Source of the DNA: Aromatoleum toluvorans
GTDB taxonomy: Bacteria; Pseudomonadota; Gammaproteobacteria; Burkholderiales; Rhodocyclaceae
NCBI RefSeq assembly: GCF_012910905.1
Contig: NZ_WTVN01000003.1
Coordinates: forward strand, 62,001-126,000
Direction of reading: 5' to 3'
Length of the DNA stretch: 64,000 nucleotides
Shown here: positions 22,668 through 32,149 of the stretch, one piece after another
How positions within the stretch are numbered: position 1 is the first letter of the stretch
Layout of the letters: each line of letters starts with the position of its first letter
Notes under the pieces: generated by a model
Told to the model about the DNA's origin: nothing
The model's input: the letters and a program-made list of their open reading frames with translations, nothing else
Database searches by the model: none
Translations under genes and position numbers: made by a program

Positions 22668-24766
22668 TTCGCCTCCACTCCGGCGATCACCGTACGCGGC
22701 AGGCCCGGGGAATAGACCGGCGTGCTCCCCGTCGACAGCTGCGCGCTTTCGGCATAGCGCTTGTCGGTCAGGTTATGGATGCTGCCGAACAGCGACCAGG
22801 TCGGGTTGAGGGCGTAATTCCCCCGCAGGTTGAAGAGGTTGTGGCCACCGTACTTCACGGTGTTCGCATCGTCGAGCCAGTACGAGCCGATGCGCAGCCA
22901 TTCGAGCTGCGCCCGAACCGTGCCCGCCGGCGTCCAGGTCAGGCGGGTATTCGACACGAAGCGCGGCGCGCTCGCCTGCTCCCTCCCGCTGAAATCGCCC
23001 TGCGAGGTTTTCCACTCCTCGAAGTCGTGCCAGGCGTACGACATCGACACGTCGAACCTGACGGTGCGATGCAGCGGCGCGCCGAGCCCCAGTTCGACCC
23101 CGCGGTGCCGCGTCCTGCCGGCATTGGTCGTGATCGTCCGGGTCGTCTCGGGATCGCGCTGGCTCACGATGTCGTCGCGCTTCGTCAGGTCATACGCAAC
23201 CAGATCGTAGGACACACCCGCGACCACCCCGCGCACGCCCAACTCGAACTGCTCGGCCCGAATAGCCTCCAGTTCGACCGCCGACTGCGCAAGCGCCAGC
23301 GCAGATGTGCGACTCGTCGCGCGCGACGGGCGGAACAGCTGGGACTCGGACGGTGCGCGGAAGCCCTGGTTGTACGATGCGAACAGGTGGGTGTCCGGCG
23401 TCAGCGCGTACGTTGCGCCGACCTTGGGCGTCGCGCGCTGAAAGCTCACCGTGGTGTCCCCGACCTGCCCGTAGAAGCTGTTTCCCACCCGGACGACGCC
23501 CGCGGCGAAGTCGTTGCGGAAGGTGTAGCGCATGTCGTCGTAGCGCAGGCCTGCGGTCAGGCGCAGCCTGTCGGTGGGGGAGATTTCCCCGTGCAGATAG
23601 GGCGAGATGCCGCGATATTCGACGTCATAGTCGTAGATGCGCGGCCCCAGCGTGTAGGCGATGAATTCCTGGCGCGCACCGCTTCCGCGCGTCGTCGCAT
23701 CGACCCGGTTCTCGCGCCGCGATCCGGGGCTCACGTCCAGGTCGATGCCCGCGATCAGGCGGGCACGCATGGGCGCGAAATCCCGGCGCCACTTCGCCAT
23801 CAGGCCGTAGGACTGGTTCTGCGTCTCGGCCAGGCTCGGGTCGAAACGCAGCGCAAAACTCGCCAGCAGGTCCATGCTGTTGTCGCGCACATACGGCGTG
23901 ATCGACAACAGCGCGTCGGCCGTCTCGTGCTCGAAGCTGCTCGACAGCCGCAGCGCGCTGACCTTGCGGAAAGCGATCGGCAGGTAGTTGCGCGTGGGGT
24001 CGTGGCGGTAGTCCTCGCGGATGAGGGGCGAGTTGGCGCCCGTGTCCTGGTCGATCTCGGAGAACCCGAGGACGGTTTTCACCGAAGTGCTGTCGCCGAT
24101 GAAATGATCCCAGCGCAGCGTGCCGCTCTTGCGGTCGTAGGCGGTGTCGTCGCGCCAGCCGTCCGTCCGGGTGAGGTTCAGGTCGGCGCGGAAGCCGCCG
24201 TTTTCGTAGCCGGAGCCGCCACTCAGGAGCGTGCGGCGCCAGCCGTGTTCGCCCGTCTCGACGGAACCGCCGAGTTCCGTTTTCCGCGGTGGAACCCGTG
24301 TCAGCACGTTCACGACGCCGCCGATCGCCTCGGAACCATACAGCGCCGACGACGGGCCGCGGTTCACCTCGATGCCGCCGGACTGCGGAATGTTGATCTC
24401 GTACAGCGCATTGTGATTGAAGAAACCCGGCGAACGGGAAGGAATGCCGTCCTCGAGGAAGAGGTACACCGGGCTCGTCGTGAAGGGTTGGCGGATCGCG
24501 GTGGTGTGCCCTTCGCCGTTGGTCACCGCGACCGCCGCGCCCGGAATCTGGCTCATGACCTGGGCCGGATGTGCTGGCTTGTCGGCCGCAATCTCCGCCG
24601 CCTTCACCGCTCCGACCGAAGCGGGCGTTTCGACGAGGCGCTCCTGTTCCCGGGTGCCCGTGACGGTCACCTGTTCGAGGATGGATTCGGCTTCGGCGGC
24701 CCAAGCGCCGCCGACTGCGCAGGCGCAGGTCACGGCCACGAGGCTGCGGATGCGTTCAGCGTGCAT
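22661..24766 (-). CDS. TonB-dependent outer-membrane receptor, probably copper
   Basis: 701 residues: signal peptide (1-23), TonB box-like region (ILEQVTVTGTREQ), plug domain (about 45-160, with VEVNRGPSSALYGSEAIGG) and a 22-strand barrel ending in an aromatic residue (VEAKW). Such receptors import metals or metallophores using TonB energy. The copper assignment rests on its position between a PCu(A)C gene (11-base overlap) and the Asp-box protein. Siderophore or heme uptake cannot be excluded from sequence alone. Confidence 0.88.
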   Translation of the reverse strand: MHAERIRSLVAVTCACAVGGAWAAEAESILEQVTVTGTREQERLVETPASVGAVKAAEIAADKPAHPAQVMSQIPGAAVAVTNGEGHTTAIRQPFTTSPVYLFLEDGIPSRSPGFFNHNALYEINIPQSGGIEVNRGPSSALYGSEAIGGVVNVLTRVPPRKTELGGSVETGEHGWRRTLLSGGSGYENGGFRADLNLTRTDGWRDDTAYDRKSGTLRWDHFIGDSTSVKTVLGFSEIDQDTGANSPLIREDYRHDPTRNYLPIAFRKVSALRLSSSFEHETADALLSITPYVRDNSMDLLASFALRFDPSLAETQNQSYGLMAKWRRDFAPMRARLIAGIDLDVSPGSRRENRVDATTRGSGARQEFIAYTLGPRIYDYDVEYRGISPYLHGEISPTDRLRLTAGLRYDDMRYTFRNDFAAGVVRVGNSFYGQVGDTTVSFQRATPKVGATYALTPDTHLFASYNQGFRAPSESQLFRPSRATSRTSALALAQSAVELEAIRAEQFELGVRGVVAGVSYDLVAYDLTKRDDIVSQRDPETTRTITTNAGRTRHRGVELGLGAPLHRTVRFDVSMSYAWHDFEEWKTSQGDFSGREQASAPRFVSNTRLTWTPAGTVRAQLEWLRIGSYWLDDANTVKYGGHNLFNLRGNYALNPTWSLFGSIHNLTDKRYAESAQLSTGSTPVYSPGLPRTVIAGVEAKW

Positions 24767-25211
24767 GGACGGCGTCTCCGATCGTGCCCAGTGGCCGAAC
24801 CGCGGCCGTGACCTCGAGGGTCTCGCGCTTGCCGTCGCGCCCTTCCACGGTCAACACCAGCGGCACGCCATCGCCCGGCTGCAGCGGCTTGCGCAGATCC
24901 AGCAGCATCATGTGGTGCGCCCCCGGCTTGAGTTCCACGGTCTGGCCGGCGGGCAGCGCGATCCCTGCGGTCGGACGCATCTTCATGACGTCCTTGTCCA
25001 TCGCCATCTCGTGGATCTGGACGGTTCCGGCGACCGGCGAACCGGCGGCGACGAGTTTTGCGTCCCGCGACGACGTGAGCCGCATGAAGGCACCGGTCAC
25101 TTTCTGGTTCGGTACGGTCGCCCGCACCCACGGGGCCTCGACCTTGACGTCCGCGTGCGCGGGCAGCGTGAGGGCCAACAGGGACAGGGCTGCTGCAATA
25201 GATGATTTCAT
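24756..25211 (-). CDS. Periplasmic copper chaperone PCu(A)C
   Basis: 151 residues: signal peptide 1-20 (cleavage after AHA), then the PCu(A)C (DUF461) cupredoxin-like domain. Ligands fit the family pattern H-X10-M-X21-H-X-M exactly: His67, Met78, His100, Met102. The protein carries Cu(I) to cytochrome oxidase Cu(A) sites, often with SCO. First gene of the overlapping four-gene unit; the upstream DUF2946 gene is 198 bp away. Confidence 0.95.
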   Translation of the reverse strand: MKSSIAAALSLLALTLPAHADVKVEAPWVRATVPNQKVTGAFMRLTSSRDAKLVAAGSPVAGTVQIHEMAMDKDVMKMRPTAGIALPAGQTVELKPGAHHMMLLDLRKPLQPGDGVPLVLTVEGRDGKRETLEVTAAVRPLGTIGDAVHAR

Positions 25212-25350
25212 GTTTCCACTCCTGCATATCTGGCAATTCGCCGGGCAGGCGCGTGACAGGTCGGCGCCGGCGCGGGACGAATGGCAATACAGCGACGATC
25301 CGCTACCGGGATCGATGCGCCGTAAACGTAGCTGATGAACGATCGGGATT

Positions 25351-25389
25351 CCGCCCCGCGAGGAACCGCGCCGTTCCTGTACGGGGCGG
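25351..25389. repeat. Nested inverted repeat between DUF2946 and PCu(A)C genes
   Basis: Outer arms CCGCCCCG (25351-25358) and CGGGGCGG (25382-25389) enclose inner arms AGGAAC (25361-25366) and GTTCCT (25373-25378). No T-run follows on either strand. It could be a leader structure or a weak terminator that reduces expression of the distal genes. Confidence 0.5.
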
Positions 25390-25409
25390 GCGGGTCGGGG
25401 CGAAGGTGC

Positions 25410-25805
25410 TCAGGCGAGGAGTGGCGGTGCGCGGGGAGGCGACTTGAGCCACGCGAACAGCGGGCGCGGCGCGTGGAAGTAAAGCTGCGGAAATTCGTCG
25501 GCGCTGGCCTGCAGCGCGAAGGGCATCACCTGCGGCGCTGGCAGCGCAGGCGTCCCGCCATGGGTTGCACAGAAGGCGCAGCGCTCGACGGGATGCAGGT
25601 CGGGGTTGCCGCCCTTGTTGTCAGCGGCCGAGCCGTCGACCGCTACCAGCTTGGTGCCGGCGACGGTACACACTTCGATCCAGCGCGTTTCGGCGCCCGA
25701 GAGCCGTGACAGCGCGTGGCTCATCGCGGGCATGACGGCGCCGAGCAGGATCGCAAACAGCGCGATCCATGCCGTCAGGGTGCGAGTCGAGCGCTTGAAG
25801 TGCAT
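25410..25805 (-). CDS. DUF2946 family protein
   Basis: 131 residues with one N-terminal membrane or signal segment (11-30), then a periplasmic part. Potential metal ligands are HPVERCAFCATH (His71, Cys76, Cys79, His82) and Cys46. DUF2946 genes commonly sit beside TonB receptors and PCu(A)C genes, as here. ATG 25805 (MHFKRSTRTL) is chosen since the longer frame has no coding features. Probably the promoter-proximal gene of the copper cluster. Confidence 0.75.
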   Translation of the reverse strand: MHFKRSTRTLTAWIALFAILLGAVMPAMSHALSRLSGAETRWIEVCTVAGTKLVAVDGSAADNKGGNPDLHPVERCAFCATHGGTPALPAPQVMPFALQASADEFPQLYFHAPRPLFAWLKSPPRAPPLLA

Positions 25806-25833
25806 GGGCGGATGGAGGCCTCGTGACACGAGC

Positions 25834-25875
25834 ATTCTAGCCACGAGGCTCCGGATTCCCTTGACTGCAGTCAAG
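25834..25875 (-). promoter_or_regulatory. CRP/FNR-type box and promoter before copper cluster
   Basis: TTGACTGCAGTCAA (25861-25874) matches the FNR/DNR/FixK layout TTGAY-N4-RTCAA and is the core of a 16-bp palindrome (25860-25875). On the minus strand a -10 TAGAAT lies at 25839-25834. Counting seven bases on from it gives a start near 25827, with the box centred at -40.5, the class-II activator position. Confidence 0.6.
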
Positions 25876-25934
25876 CAGAACGGAAAGCCGGCCGCCATCC
25901 GTTCCGCGTGCCGGCAGCCCCTGCATGACGGCGG

Positions 25935-28900
25935 TCAGCCGAGCCAGCGACGTGCGTTGCGGAACATCCGCATCCACGGCGAATCCTCGCCGAGCGTCGC
26001 AGGATGCCAGCTCATCTGGACCGTGCGGGCGGTGCGCTCCGGGTGTGGCATCATGATCGTGAAGCGACCGTCCGCCGTGGTCACGCCGGCGAGGCCGTCG
26101 GGCGAGCCGTTCGGGTTGAACGGGTAGCTCGCGGCCGGTTTGCCGTGGTTGTCGACGTAGCGCACGGCGGTGAGCACCTTGCCATGATCCGTGTCCTTCG
26201 CGAACACCGCCCTGCCCTCGCCGTGGCTGACGACGATGGGCATGCGGCTGCCCGTCATGCCCGCGAAGAGGATCGACGGGCTCTCGGGGATCTCCGCCAT
26301 CACGAAGCGCGCCTCGAACTGCTCGCTGCGGTTGCGATGGAAAGTCGGCCAGTGGTCGGCACCGGGAATGATCGCGGCGAGGTTCGCCATCATCTGGCAG
26401 CCGTTGCACACGCCCAGCGCGAAGGTCTCGCTGCGGCCGAAGAAGGCTTCGAACTGCTCGCGCAGCGCCGGGTTGAACAGGATCGACTTGGCCCAGCCCT
26501 GCCCTGCGCCGAGGACGTCGCCGTACGAGAAACCGCCGCAGGCTGCGAGGCCGTGGAAGTCGGACAGCTGATGACGGCCGGCCTGCAGGTCGGACATATG
26601 CACGTCGAACGGCGCAAAGCCCGCACGTTCGAACGCGGCCGCCATCTCGGCCTGCGAGTTCACGCCCTGCTCGCGCAGGATCGCGATCTTCGGCCGCGCA
26701 CCGGCCGCGATCATCGGGGCGACGATGTCCTCGGCCGGATTGAAGGTCGTGACGACGCTCAGGCCGGGGTTCGAATCGTCGGCCAGCGCTTCGAATTCCT
26801 CGCGCGCGCAGTCGGCATCGTCGCGCAGGCGGGCGATGCGATAGCTGGTCTCCGACCAGGTCTGCAGCAGCTCGGCGCGCCGGGCGTTGAACACCAGCTT
26901 GGCATTGCGCCACAGGCGGATCTCGTCGCGCTCGTTCGGCTCGCCGAGGAAGTGATAGGTCAGCCCGGCCTCGCGCAGCGGCGCCGTAATGCGGGCGCGG
27001 TCGTCGCGGCGGATCTGGATCACCGCGCCCAGCTCCTCGGCGAACAGGCCGCCGAACAGGCGGTCGTTGAGTCGGCCCTTGATCGTGTCGGGCTTCTTGT
27101 CGAGGCCATCGACGTCGTTCATGTACTGGTCGTAGCAGACGGTGTCGAGCACGACCGACAGGCCGCACTTCGACGCGAAGGCCATCTCGCACAGCGTCGC
27201 GAACAGGCCGCCGTCGCTGCGGTCATGGTAGGCCAGCAGCAGGCCGTCCTGGCGGAATTGCTGGATCAGTTTGAAGAAGGCGGCCAACTGCGCCGCATCG
27301 ACGTCCGGCGCGTGCTCGCCGACCGAGCCGAACACCTGCGCCAGCGCCGACCCGCCGAGGCGATTGCGGTCGTTGCCGAGGTCGACCAGCATCAGTTCGG
27401 TGTCTACGCCCTCGGGGAACTGCAGCTGCGGCGTGAGCGTGCGGCGGATGTCCTCGACCGGCGCAAAGGACGTGACGATGAGCGACAGCGGCGCCACGAC
27501 CTGGCGGTCCTCGCCTTCATCCTGCCACGCGGTCTTCATCGACAGCGAGTCCTTGCCGACCGGGATCGACAGCCCCGCCGCCTGGCAGAACTGCGACACG
27601 GCGCTCACGGTGTCGTAGAGCTTCGCATCCTCGCCGCGATGGCCCGCGGCAGCCATCCAGTTGGCGGACAGCTTCACCTTGCCGAGATTGGCGATGTCTG
27701 CCGCAGCGATGTTGGTGATCGCCTCGCCCACCGCCATGCGGCCGGACGCCACGGCGTCGAGGCAGGCGACCGGCGTGCGCTCGCCCATCGCGAAGGCCTC
27801 GCCCTTGTAGCCGTGGAAGCTCATCGCGGTGACCGCGACGTCGGCCACCGGCACCTGCCAGGGGCCGATCATCTGGTCGCGCGCGGTCATGCCGCCGACC
27901 GAGCGGTCGCCGATCGTGATGAGGAAGTTCTTGGAGGCCACCGTCGGCAGGCGCAGCACGCGCAGGCACGCTTCCTTGAGGTCCACGTCGGTGACGTCGA
28001 AGGGCGGCACATGCACGGTGCGGCGCGACACGTTGCGCGTCATCTTCGGCGGCTTGCCGAGCAGGACCTGCATCTCCATGTCGACCGGTTTGTTGTCGAA
28101 GTGGCGGTCGCTCACGGTGAGGTGGCCGTCGGCCGTGGCGGTGCCGAGCACGGCAAACGGGCAGCGCTCGCGCTCGCAGATGGCACGGAATTCGGCGAGG
28201 CTTTCCGGCGCGATCGCGAGGACGTAACGTTCCTGCGATTCGTTGCTCCAGATCTCGCGCGGGCTCATGCCCGGCTCCTCGATGTGCACCTCGCGGAGCT
28301 CGAAATGTGCGCCGAGGCTGGCCGAATCGGCGAGTTCCGGCATCGCGTTCGACAGGCCGCCCGCGCCGACGTCGTGGATCGACAGGATCGGGTTGGCCGC
28401 GCCGCGCTGCCAGCACGCGTCGATCACTTCCTGGCAACGGCGCTGGATCTCCGGGTTGCCGCGCTGCACCGACGCGAAGTCGAGGTCCGCGGTGTTCGTG
28501 CCGGTCGTCATGCTCGACGCGGCGCCGCCGCCGAGGCCGATCAGCATGCCCGGGCCGCCCAGCTGGATCAGCAGCGTGCCGGGGGCGAACTGGATCTTGA
28601 GCGACTGTTGCGCCTGGATGCTGCCGACGCCGCCGGCGATCATGATCGGCTTGTGATAGCCGCGCACCTCGTTCTGCACTTCCTGCTCGAAGGCGCGGAA
28701 ATAGCCGGCGAGGTTCGGCCGGCCGAACTCGTTGTTGAACGCCGCGCCGCCGATCGGGCCCTCGATCATGATGTCGAGTGCGGATGCGATGCGTTCCGGC
28801 TTGCCGTAGGGTTTTTCCCACGGCTGCGTGAATTCGGGAATGTTGAGGTTCGACACCGAAAAACCGGCGAGGCCGGCCTTCGGCTTCGAGCCGCGGCCGG

Positions 28901-29867
28901 TTGCCCCTTCGTCTCGGATCTCGCCACCCGCGCCGGTCGCTGCGCCGGGGAACGGGGAAATCGCCGTCGGGTGGTTGTGCGTCTCGACCTTCGCGAGGAT
29001 GTGGGTTTCCTCCTCGCGGAAGCGCCACTGCCCGTCCGGGTCGGCGTAAAAGCGGTCGACGACGGTGCCCTCGATGACCGAGGCGTTGTCCGAGTAGGCG
29101 ACGACCGTGCCTTCGGGATGGGCCTTGTGGGTCTCGCGGATCATGCCGAACAGGGTCTTGTCCATCGTGCGCGCATCGATGACCCAGTCCGCGTTGAAGA
29201 TCTTGTGGCGGCAATGCTCCGAGTTGGCCTGCGCGAACATCATCAGTTCGACGTCGGTCGGATTGCGCCGCATGCGCGTGAAGTTGTCGACGAGGTAGTC
29301 GATCTCGTCGTCCGACAGTGCGAGGCCCAGTTCGCCGTTTGCGGCAATGAGCGCCTCACGCCCGCCGCTGAGGATATCGACGCTCGTCAGCGGTTTCGGC
29401 TCGTAGTGATGGAAGAGCGCTTCGGCGGCATCGACGCTCTGCAGCACCGATTCCGTCATGCGGTCGTGCAACGCCGGCAGGACGGCGGCAAACTGGCGAT
29501 CGTCCAGACCGCCGCGGACCTCGAGGGAATAGGCAACGCCGCGCTCGATGCGCACGACCTTGTCGAAACCGCACTGGTGCGCGATGTCCGTGGCCTTCGA
29601 GGACCACGGAGAGATCGTCCCCAGCCGCGGCACCACGACAAGCAATGTGCCCGCCGGGGCTTGCGGGGTGGTCGGCACGGCACCGAGCAGATCGACCAGG
29701 CGCTCCAGTTCCATCCCGGTCAGTGGCGCCTTGATCTCGATGAAATACCAGTGCTCGGCTGCGAGCCCCTTCAGTTTGGGCAGCGCGTCGGCAACGGTAC
29801 GCGAGAGCCGCTCCAGACGGGATGAAGAGAGCGCCGCAGCGCCGCGCAGCTTGATGATTTCGGCCAT
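25935..29867 (-). CDS. purL: Phosphoribosylformylglycinamidine synthase
   Basis: 1310-residue large-type FGAM synthase, the fourth step of purine synthesis. It has an N-terminal PurS-like region and tandem AIR-synthase domains ([19 protein letters not shown] in the first). The C-terminal class-I glutaminase has nucleophile Cys in [11 protein letters not shown] and His-Glu in MPHPERT. Length matches E. coli PurL. Stand-alone minus-strand gene with a TATAAT -10 at 29934-29929 upstream. Confidence 0.98.
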   Translation of the reverse strand: MAEIIKLRGAAALSSSRLERLSRTVADALPKLKGLAAEHWYFIEIKAPLTGMELERLVDLLGAVPTTPQAPAGTLLVVVPRLGTISPWSSKATDIAHQCGFDKVVRIERGVAYSLEVRGGLDDRQFAAVLPALHDRMTESVLQSVDAAEALFHHYEPKPLTSVDILSGGREALIAANGELGLALSDDEIDYLVDNFTRMRRNPTDVELMMFAQANSEHCRHKIFNADWVIDARTMDKTLFGMIRETHKAHPEGTVVAYSDNASVIEGTVVDRFYADPDGQWRFREEETHILAKVETHNHPTAISPFPGAATGAGGEIRDEGATGRGSKPKAGLAGFSVSNLNIPEFTQPWEKPYGKPERIASALDIMIEGPIGGAAFNNEFGRPNLAGYFRAFEQEVQNEVRGYHKPIMIAGGVGSIQAQQSLKIQFAPGTLLIQLGGPGMLIGLGGGAASSMTTGTNTADLDFASVQRGNPEIQRRCQEVIDACWQRGAANPILSIHDVGAGGLSNAMPELADSASLGAHFELREVHIEEPGMSPREIWSNESQERYVLAIAPESLAEFRAICERERCPFAVLGTATADGHLTVSDRHFDNKPVDMEMQVLLGKPPKMTRNVSRRTVHVPPFDVTDVDLKEACLRVLRLPTVASKNFLITIGDRSVGGMTARDQMIGPWQVPVADVAVTAMSFHGYKGEAFAMGERTPVACLDAVASGRMAVGEAITNIAAADIANLGKVKLSANWMAAAGHRGEDAKLYDTVSAVSQFCQAAGLSIPVGKDSLSMKTAWQDEGEDRQVVAPLSLIVTSFAPVEDIRRTLTPQLQFPEGVDTELMLVDLGNDRNRLGGSALAQVFGSVGEHAPDVDAAQLAAFFKLIQQFRQDGLLLAYHDRSDGGLFATLCEMAFASKCGLSVVLDTVCYDQYMNDVDGLDKKPDTIKGRLNDRLFGGLFAEELGAVIQIRRDDRARITAPLREAGLTYHFLGEPNERDEIRLWRNAKLVFNARRAELLQTWSETSYRIARLRDDADCAREEFEALADDSNPGLSVVTTFNPAEDIVAPMIAAGARPKIAILREQGVNSQAEMAAAFERAGFAPFDVHMSDLQAGRHQLSDFHGLAACGGFSYGDVLGAGQGWAKSILFNPALREQFEAFFGRSETFALGVCNGCQMMANLAAIIPGADHWPTFHRNRSEQFEARFVMAEIPESPSILFAGMTGSRMPIVVSHGEGRAVFAKDTDHGKVLTAVRYVDNHGKPAASYPFNPNGSPDGLAGVTTADGRFTIMMPHPERTARTVQMSWHPATLGEDSPWMRMFRNARRWLG

Positions 29868-30176
29868 TTGAGTCGGTACGAAGGGTAAGGAAGGACGCGA
29901 ACGAAGTCCGGCGTACGGAAAAACGGGAATTATACCCGAGGGCCGCGCCCGCTCCCGCTGGTAGTTTCCGTGTGCGGCACGGGGCGACGGCGTGCGCCGG
30001 CAAAAGCCTCGCGCGTCGTTCAGTTCAGGGAGCGTGTGCCGAGATCAGGTAGAATTGCACGTTTTTGTCCAACGCCGCCTGATGATCCCCGCGTCTTCGT
30101 CCCCTTGCTCGCGCGAAAGCCTCTGCCGGATCGGCCTCGCCCCGGCGTCGGGCGGGAGCAACCCCGAGGTGCGCGC
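29868..30176. promoter_or_regulatory. purL / envelope-operon divergent intergenic region
   Basis: This is the only gene-free stretch over 300 bases. On the minus strand TATAAT (29934-29929) is a good -10 for purL. On the plus strand TAGAAT (30050-30055) is a candidate -10 for the envelope operon, giving a leader of about 115 bases. No convincing -35, terminator or operator is seen. Confidence 0.4.
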
Positions 30177-31097
30177 GTGAAGCGGTTGCTGGCGATCGCC
30201 GCAAGCCTGGCACTGCTCGCGTGGTTCGTGAGCGATGCGCGATGGGTCGGCCTGGTCGACGCGTTCGGGCGCTTGAGCGCTCCCGCGCTGGCTGCCGGTG
30301 TCATCGGTTTCGGCGTGAGCTACCTCCTTCGTGCGGGCCGCGTCTACGACGAGTTCCGTCGCGACGCCCAGGGACGGTTTGGCGCCTGTCTGCGCATCGT
30401 CCTGATTCACAATGCAATGGTGAACGTCGTGCCCTTCAGGGGCGGTGAGGCGGCGTTCCCGATCCTGCTTGGACGTAATTTCGGCACGCCGCTGGGCCGG
30501 GCCGTGGCGTCGCTGTTCTGGTTTCGCCTGCAGGATGCGCTGGTGGTCGCCGTGCTTGCCGCGGCCGTCTGGCCGGGCCTTCCGCTGGCGTTGCGGGTCG
30601 CGGGCGTTCTCGCGTTGCTTGCGTTCGCGTGGTACCTGCCGCGCTGGGCACGAGCGCCGCATGCGTGGGCCGAGCGTGGCGGCACCGCCGCGAAACTCGC
30701 CAAGCTGCGCGACGCCTTCGCCGAGTCGACGCGACATGCCCGCTTCGGCTGGCTGTGGACGCTCGCAAACTGGTCCGTGAAGCTCGCGACCCAAGCCTGG
30801 CTCCTCGCCGCCCTTCTCCCGAGCGCCGCTGCCGTCGGAGCCGCCGGCGCGCTCGGCGCGGAACTCGCCGCGATCCTTCCGGTCCAGGGGGTCGCCGGCT
30901 TTGGCACCTATGAAGCGGGCGCTGCAGCGGCCATGCTGCCTCACGGCGTCGTCTTTGCGAGCGCCCTCCAGGCCGCCCTCGCCCTTCACCTTTTCGTTAT
31001 CGCGTGCGCTGTGGTGTCCGGCGCCCTGGGCTGGCTCATGCCGGCCCCGCCGGCTGCCACACCCGCAGATCGCTCGCCTCTTTCCGGAAGAAACTGA
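30177..31097 (+). CDS. LPG-synthase-TM/flippase-like membrane protein
   Basis: 306 residues, about eight membrane helices, with the PF03706-type motif LPVQGVAGFGTYEAG near residue 240. Related proteins act as lipid flippases or aminoacyl-lipid synthases in polyprenyl or phospholipid modification. The start is taken as GTG 30177 (VKRLLAIAAS), preceded by GAGGT; the upstream in-frame sequence is not membrane-like and looks non-coding. First gene of a four-gene envelope operon with GT2, GT39 and PAP2. Confidence 0.75.
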   Translation: MKRLLAIAASLALLAWFVSDARWVGLVDAFGRLSAPALAAGVIGFGVSYLLRAGRVYDEFRRDAQGRFGACLRIVLIHNAMVNVVPFRGGEAAFPILLGRNFGTPLGRAVASLFWFRLQDALVVAVLAAAVWPGLPLALRVAGVLALLAFAWYLPRWARAPHAWAERGGTAAKLAKLRDAFAESTRHARFGWLWTLANWSVKLATQAWLLAALLPSAAAVGAAGALGAELAAILPVQGVAGFGTYEAGAAAAMLPHGVVFASALQAALALHLFVIACAVVSGALGWLMPAPPAATPADRSPLSGRN

Positions 31098-31102
31098 TTC
31101 GA

Positions 31103-32149
31103 ATGAACAAATCGCCCTTGCCGCCGGCCGAACCGCAGATTCCTGCGGACATGCCCGAACATACCCTTTCCGTCGTCGTGCCGATGTACAACGAAGCGGA
31201 AAACGTCGAGCCGCTTCTGGAGCGCGTGCATCTTGCGCTCGGCCCCTACCCGTGGCCGTGGGAGGTCGTGCTCGTCGACGACGGCAGCTCCGACTCGACG
31301 CCTGCCGAACTGGCCCGCTGCGCCGGAAAGTACGGTCCGCACGTGCGCATCGTGGAATTGATGCGCAACTTCAAGCAGACCGCCGCGATGCAGGCGGGCC
31401 TGGATGCGGCGCGCGGCAGCGTCATCGTCACGATGGACGGCGACCTGCAGAACGATCCGATCGACATCCCGCGCATGGTCAACCGTCTGCTGACCGAAGA
31501 CCTGGACCTCGTCGCGGGATGGCGCAAGGACCGGCAGGACGGCCTGCTGCTGCGCAAGGTACCGTCGCGTATCGCGAACCGCCTGATCGCGCGCATGACC
31601 GGTGTGCACCTCAAGGACTACGGCTGCAGCCTCAAGGTTTTCCGCGCGAGCGCGATCAAGAGCGTCCGCCTTTACGGCGAGATGCACCGCTTCATCCCGG
31701 CCTGGCTGGCGACGGTGACGACGCCGCGCCGCATCGCCCAGGAAGTGGTCACGCACCACGCGCGCGTCTTCGGGCAGTCGAAATATGGAATCTCGCGCAC
31801 TTTCCGCGTGGTCCTCGATCTCGTCTTCGTTTACTTCTTCATGCGCTACCGCACCCGCCCCGGGCACTTCTTCGGCGGCATCGGTATCGGGCTGGGCGCG
31901 CTCGGCAGCGTGATCCTCGCCTACCTGCTCGCGCTGAAGGTGTTCCACGGCGACGACATCGGCACACGCCCGTTGCTCTTCGGCGGATTCTTCCTCGTCA
32001 TTGCAGGCGTCCAGATGGTCACCTCCGGCGTGCTCGCCGAACTGCTGGCGCGTGTGTATTACGAATCGGGATCCTCGCGTGCCTATCTGGCGCGTCCGGC
32101 GGGGGCGCTCGACGACTCCGACGGGTGGCACCGGAACGAGGCCCGATGA
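31103..32149 (+). CDS. ArnC-like polyprenyl-phosphate glycosyltransferase (GT2)
   Basis: 348 residues. The GT2 domain has LSVVVPMYNEAENVE, VVLVDDGSSDSTP and the catalytic MDGDLQNDP (DXD-like). Two C-terminal membrane helices (about 240-310) follow, the layout of ArnC/GtrB/DPM1 enzymes. It probably loads a sugar onto undecaprenyl phosphate for use by the downstream GT39 enzyme. GGAAG precedes ATG 31103, and its stop overlaps the next start (ATGA, 32146-32149). Confidence 0.88.
   Translation: MNKSPLPPAEPQIPADMPEHTLSVVVPMYNEAENVEPLLERVHLALGPYPWPWEVVLVDDGSSDSTPAELARCAGKYGPHVRIVELMRNFKQTAAMQAGLDAARGSVIVTMDGDLQNDPIDIPRMVNRLLTEDLDLVAGWRKDRQDGLLLRKVPSRIANRLIARMTGVHLKDYGCSLKVFRASAIKSVRLYGEMHRFIPAWLATVTTPRRIAQEVVTHHARVFGQSKYGISRTFRVVLDLVFVYFFMRYRTRPGHFFGGIGIGLGALGSVILAYLLALKVFHGDDIGTRPLLFGGFFLVIAGVQMVTSGVLAELLARVYYESGSSRAYLARPAGALDDSDGWHRNEAR

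Noticed and set aside
22640-24811. 723-codon open frame opposite the TonB receptor gene
   Set aside because: Antisense frame with Arg/Ala/Val-rich composition and no domain; the receptor gene on the minus strand is intact.
26004-29825. 1273-codon open frame on the plus strand, opposite purL
   Set aside because: It is a GC-rich antisense shadow: composition is dominated by Arg, His, Asp and Val, no family motif is visible, and purL is complete on the other strand.
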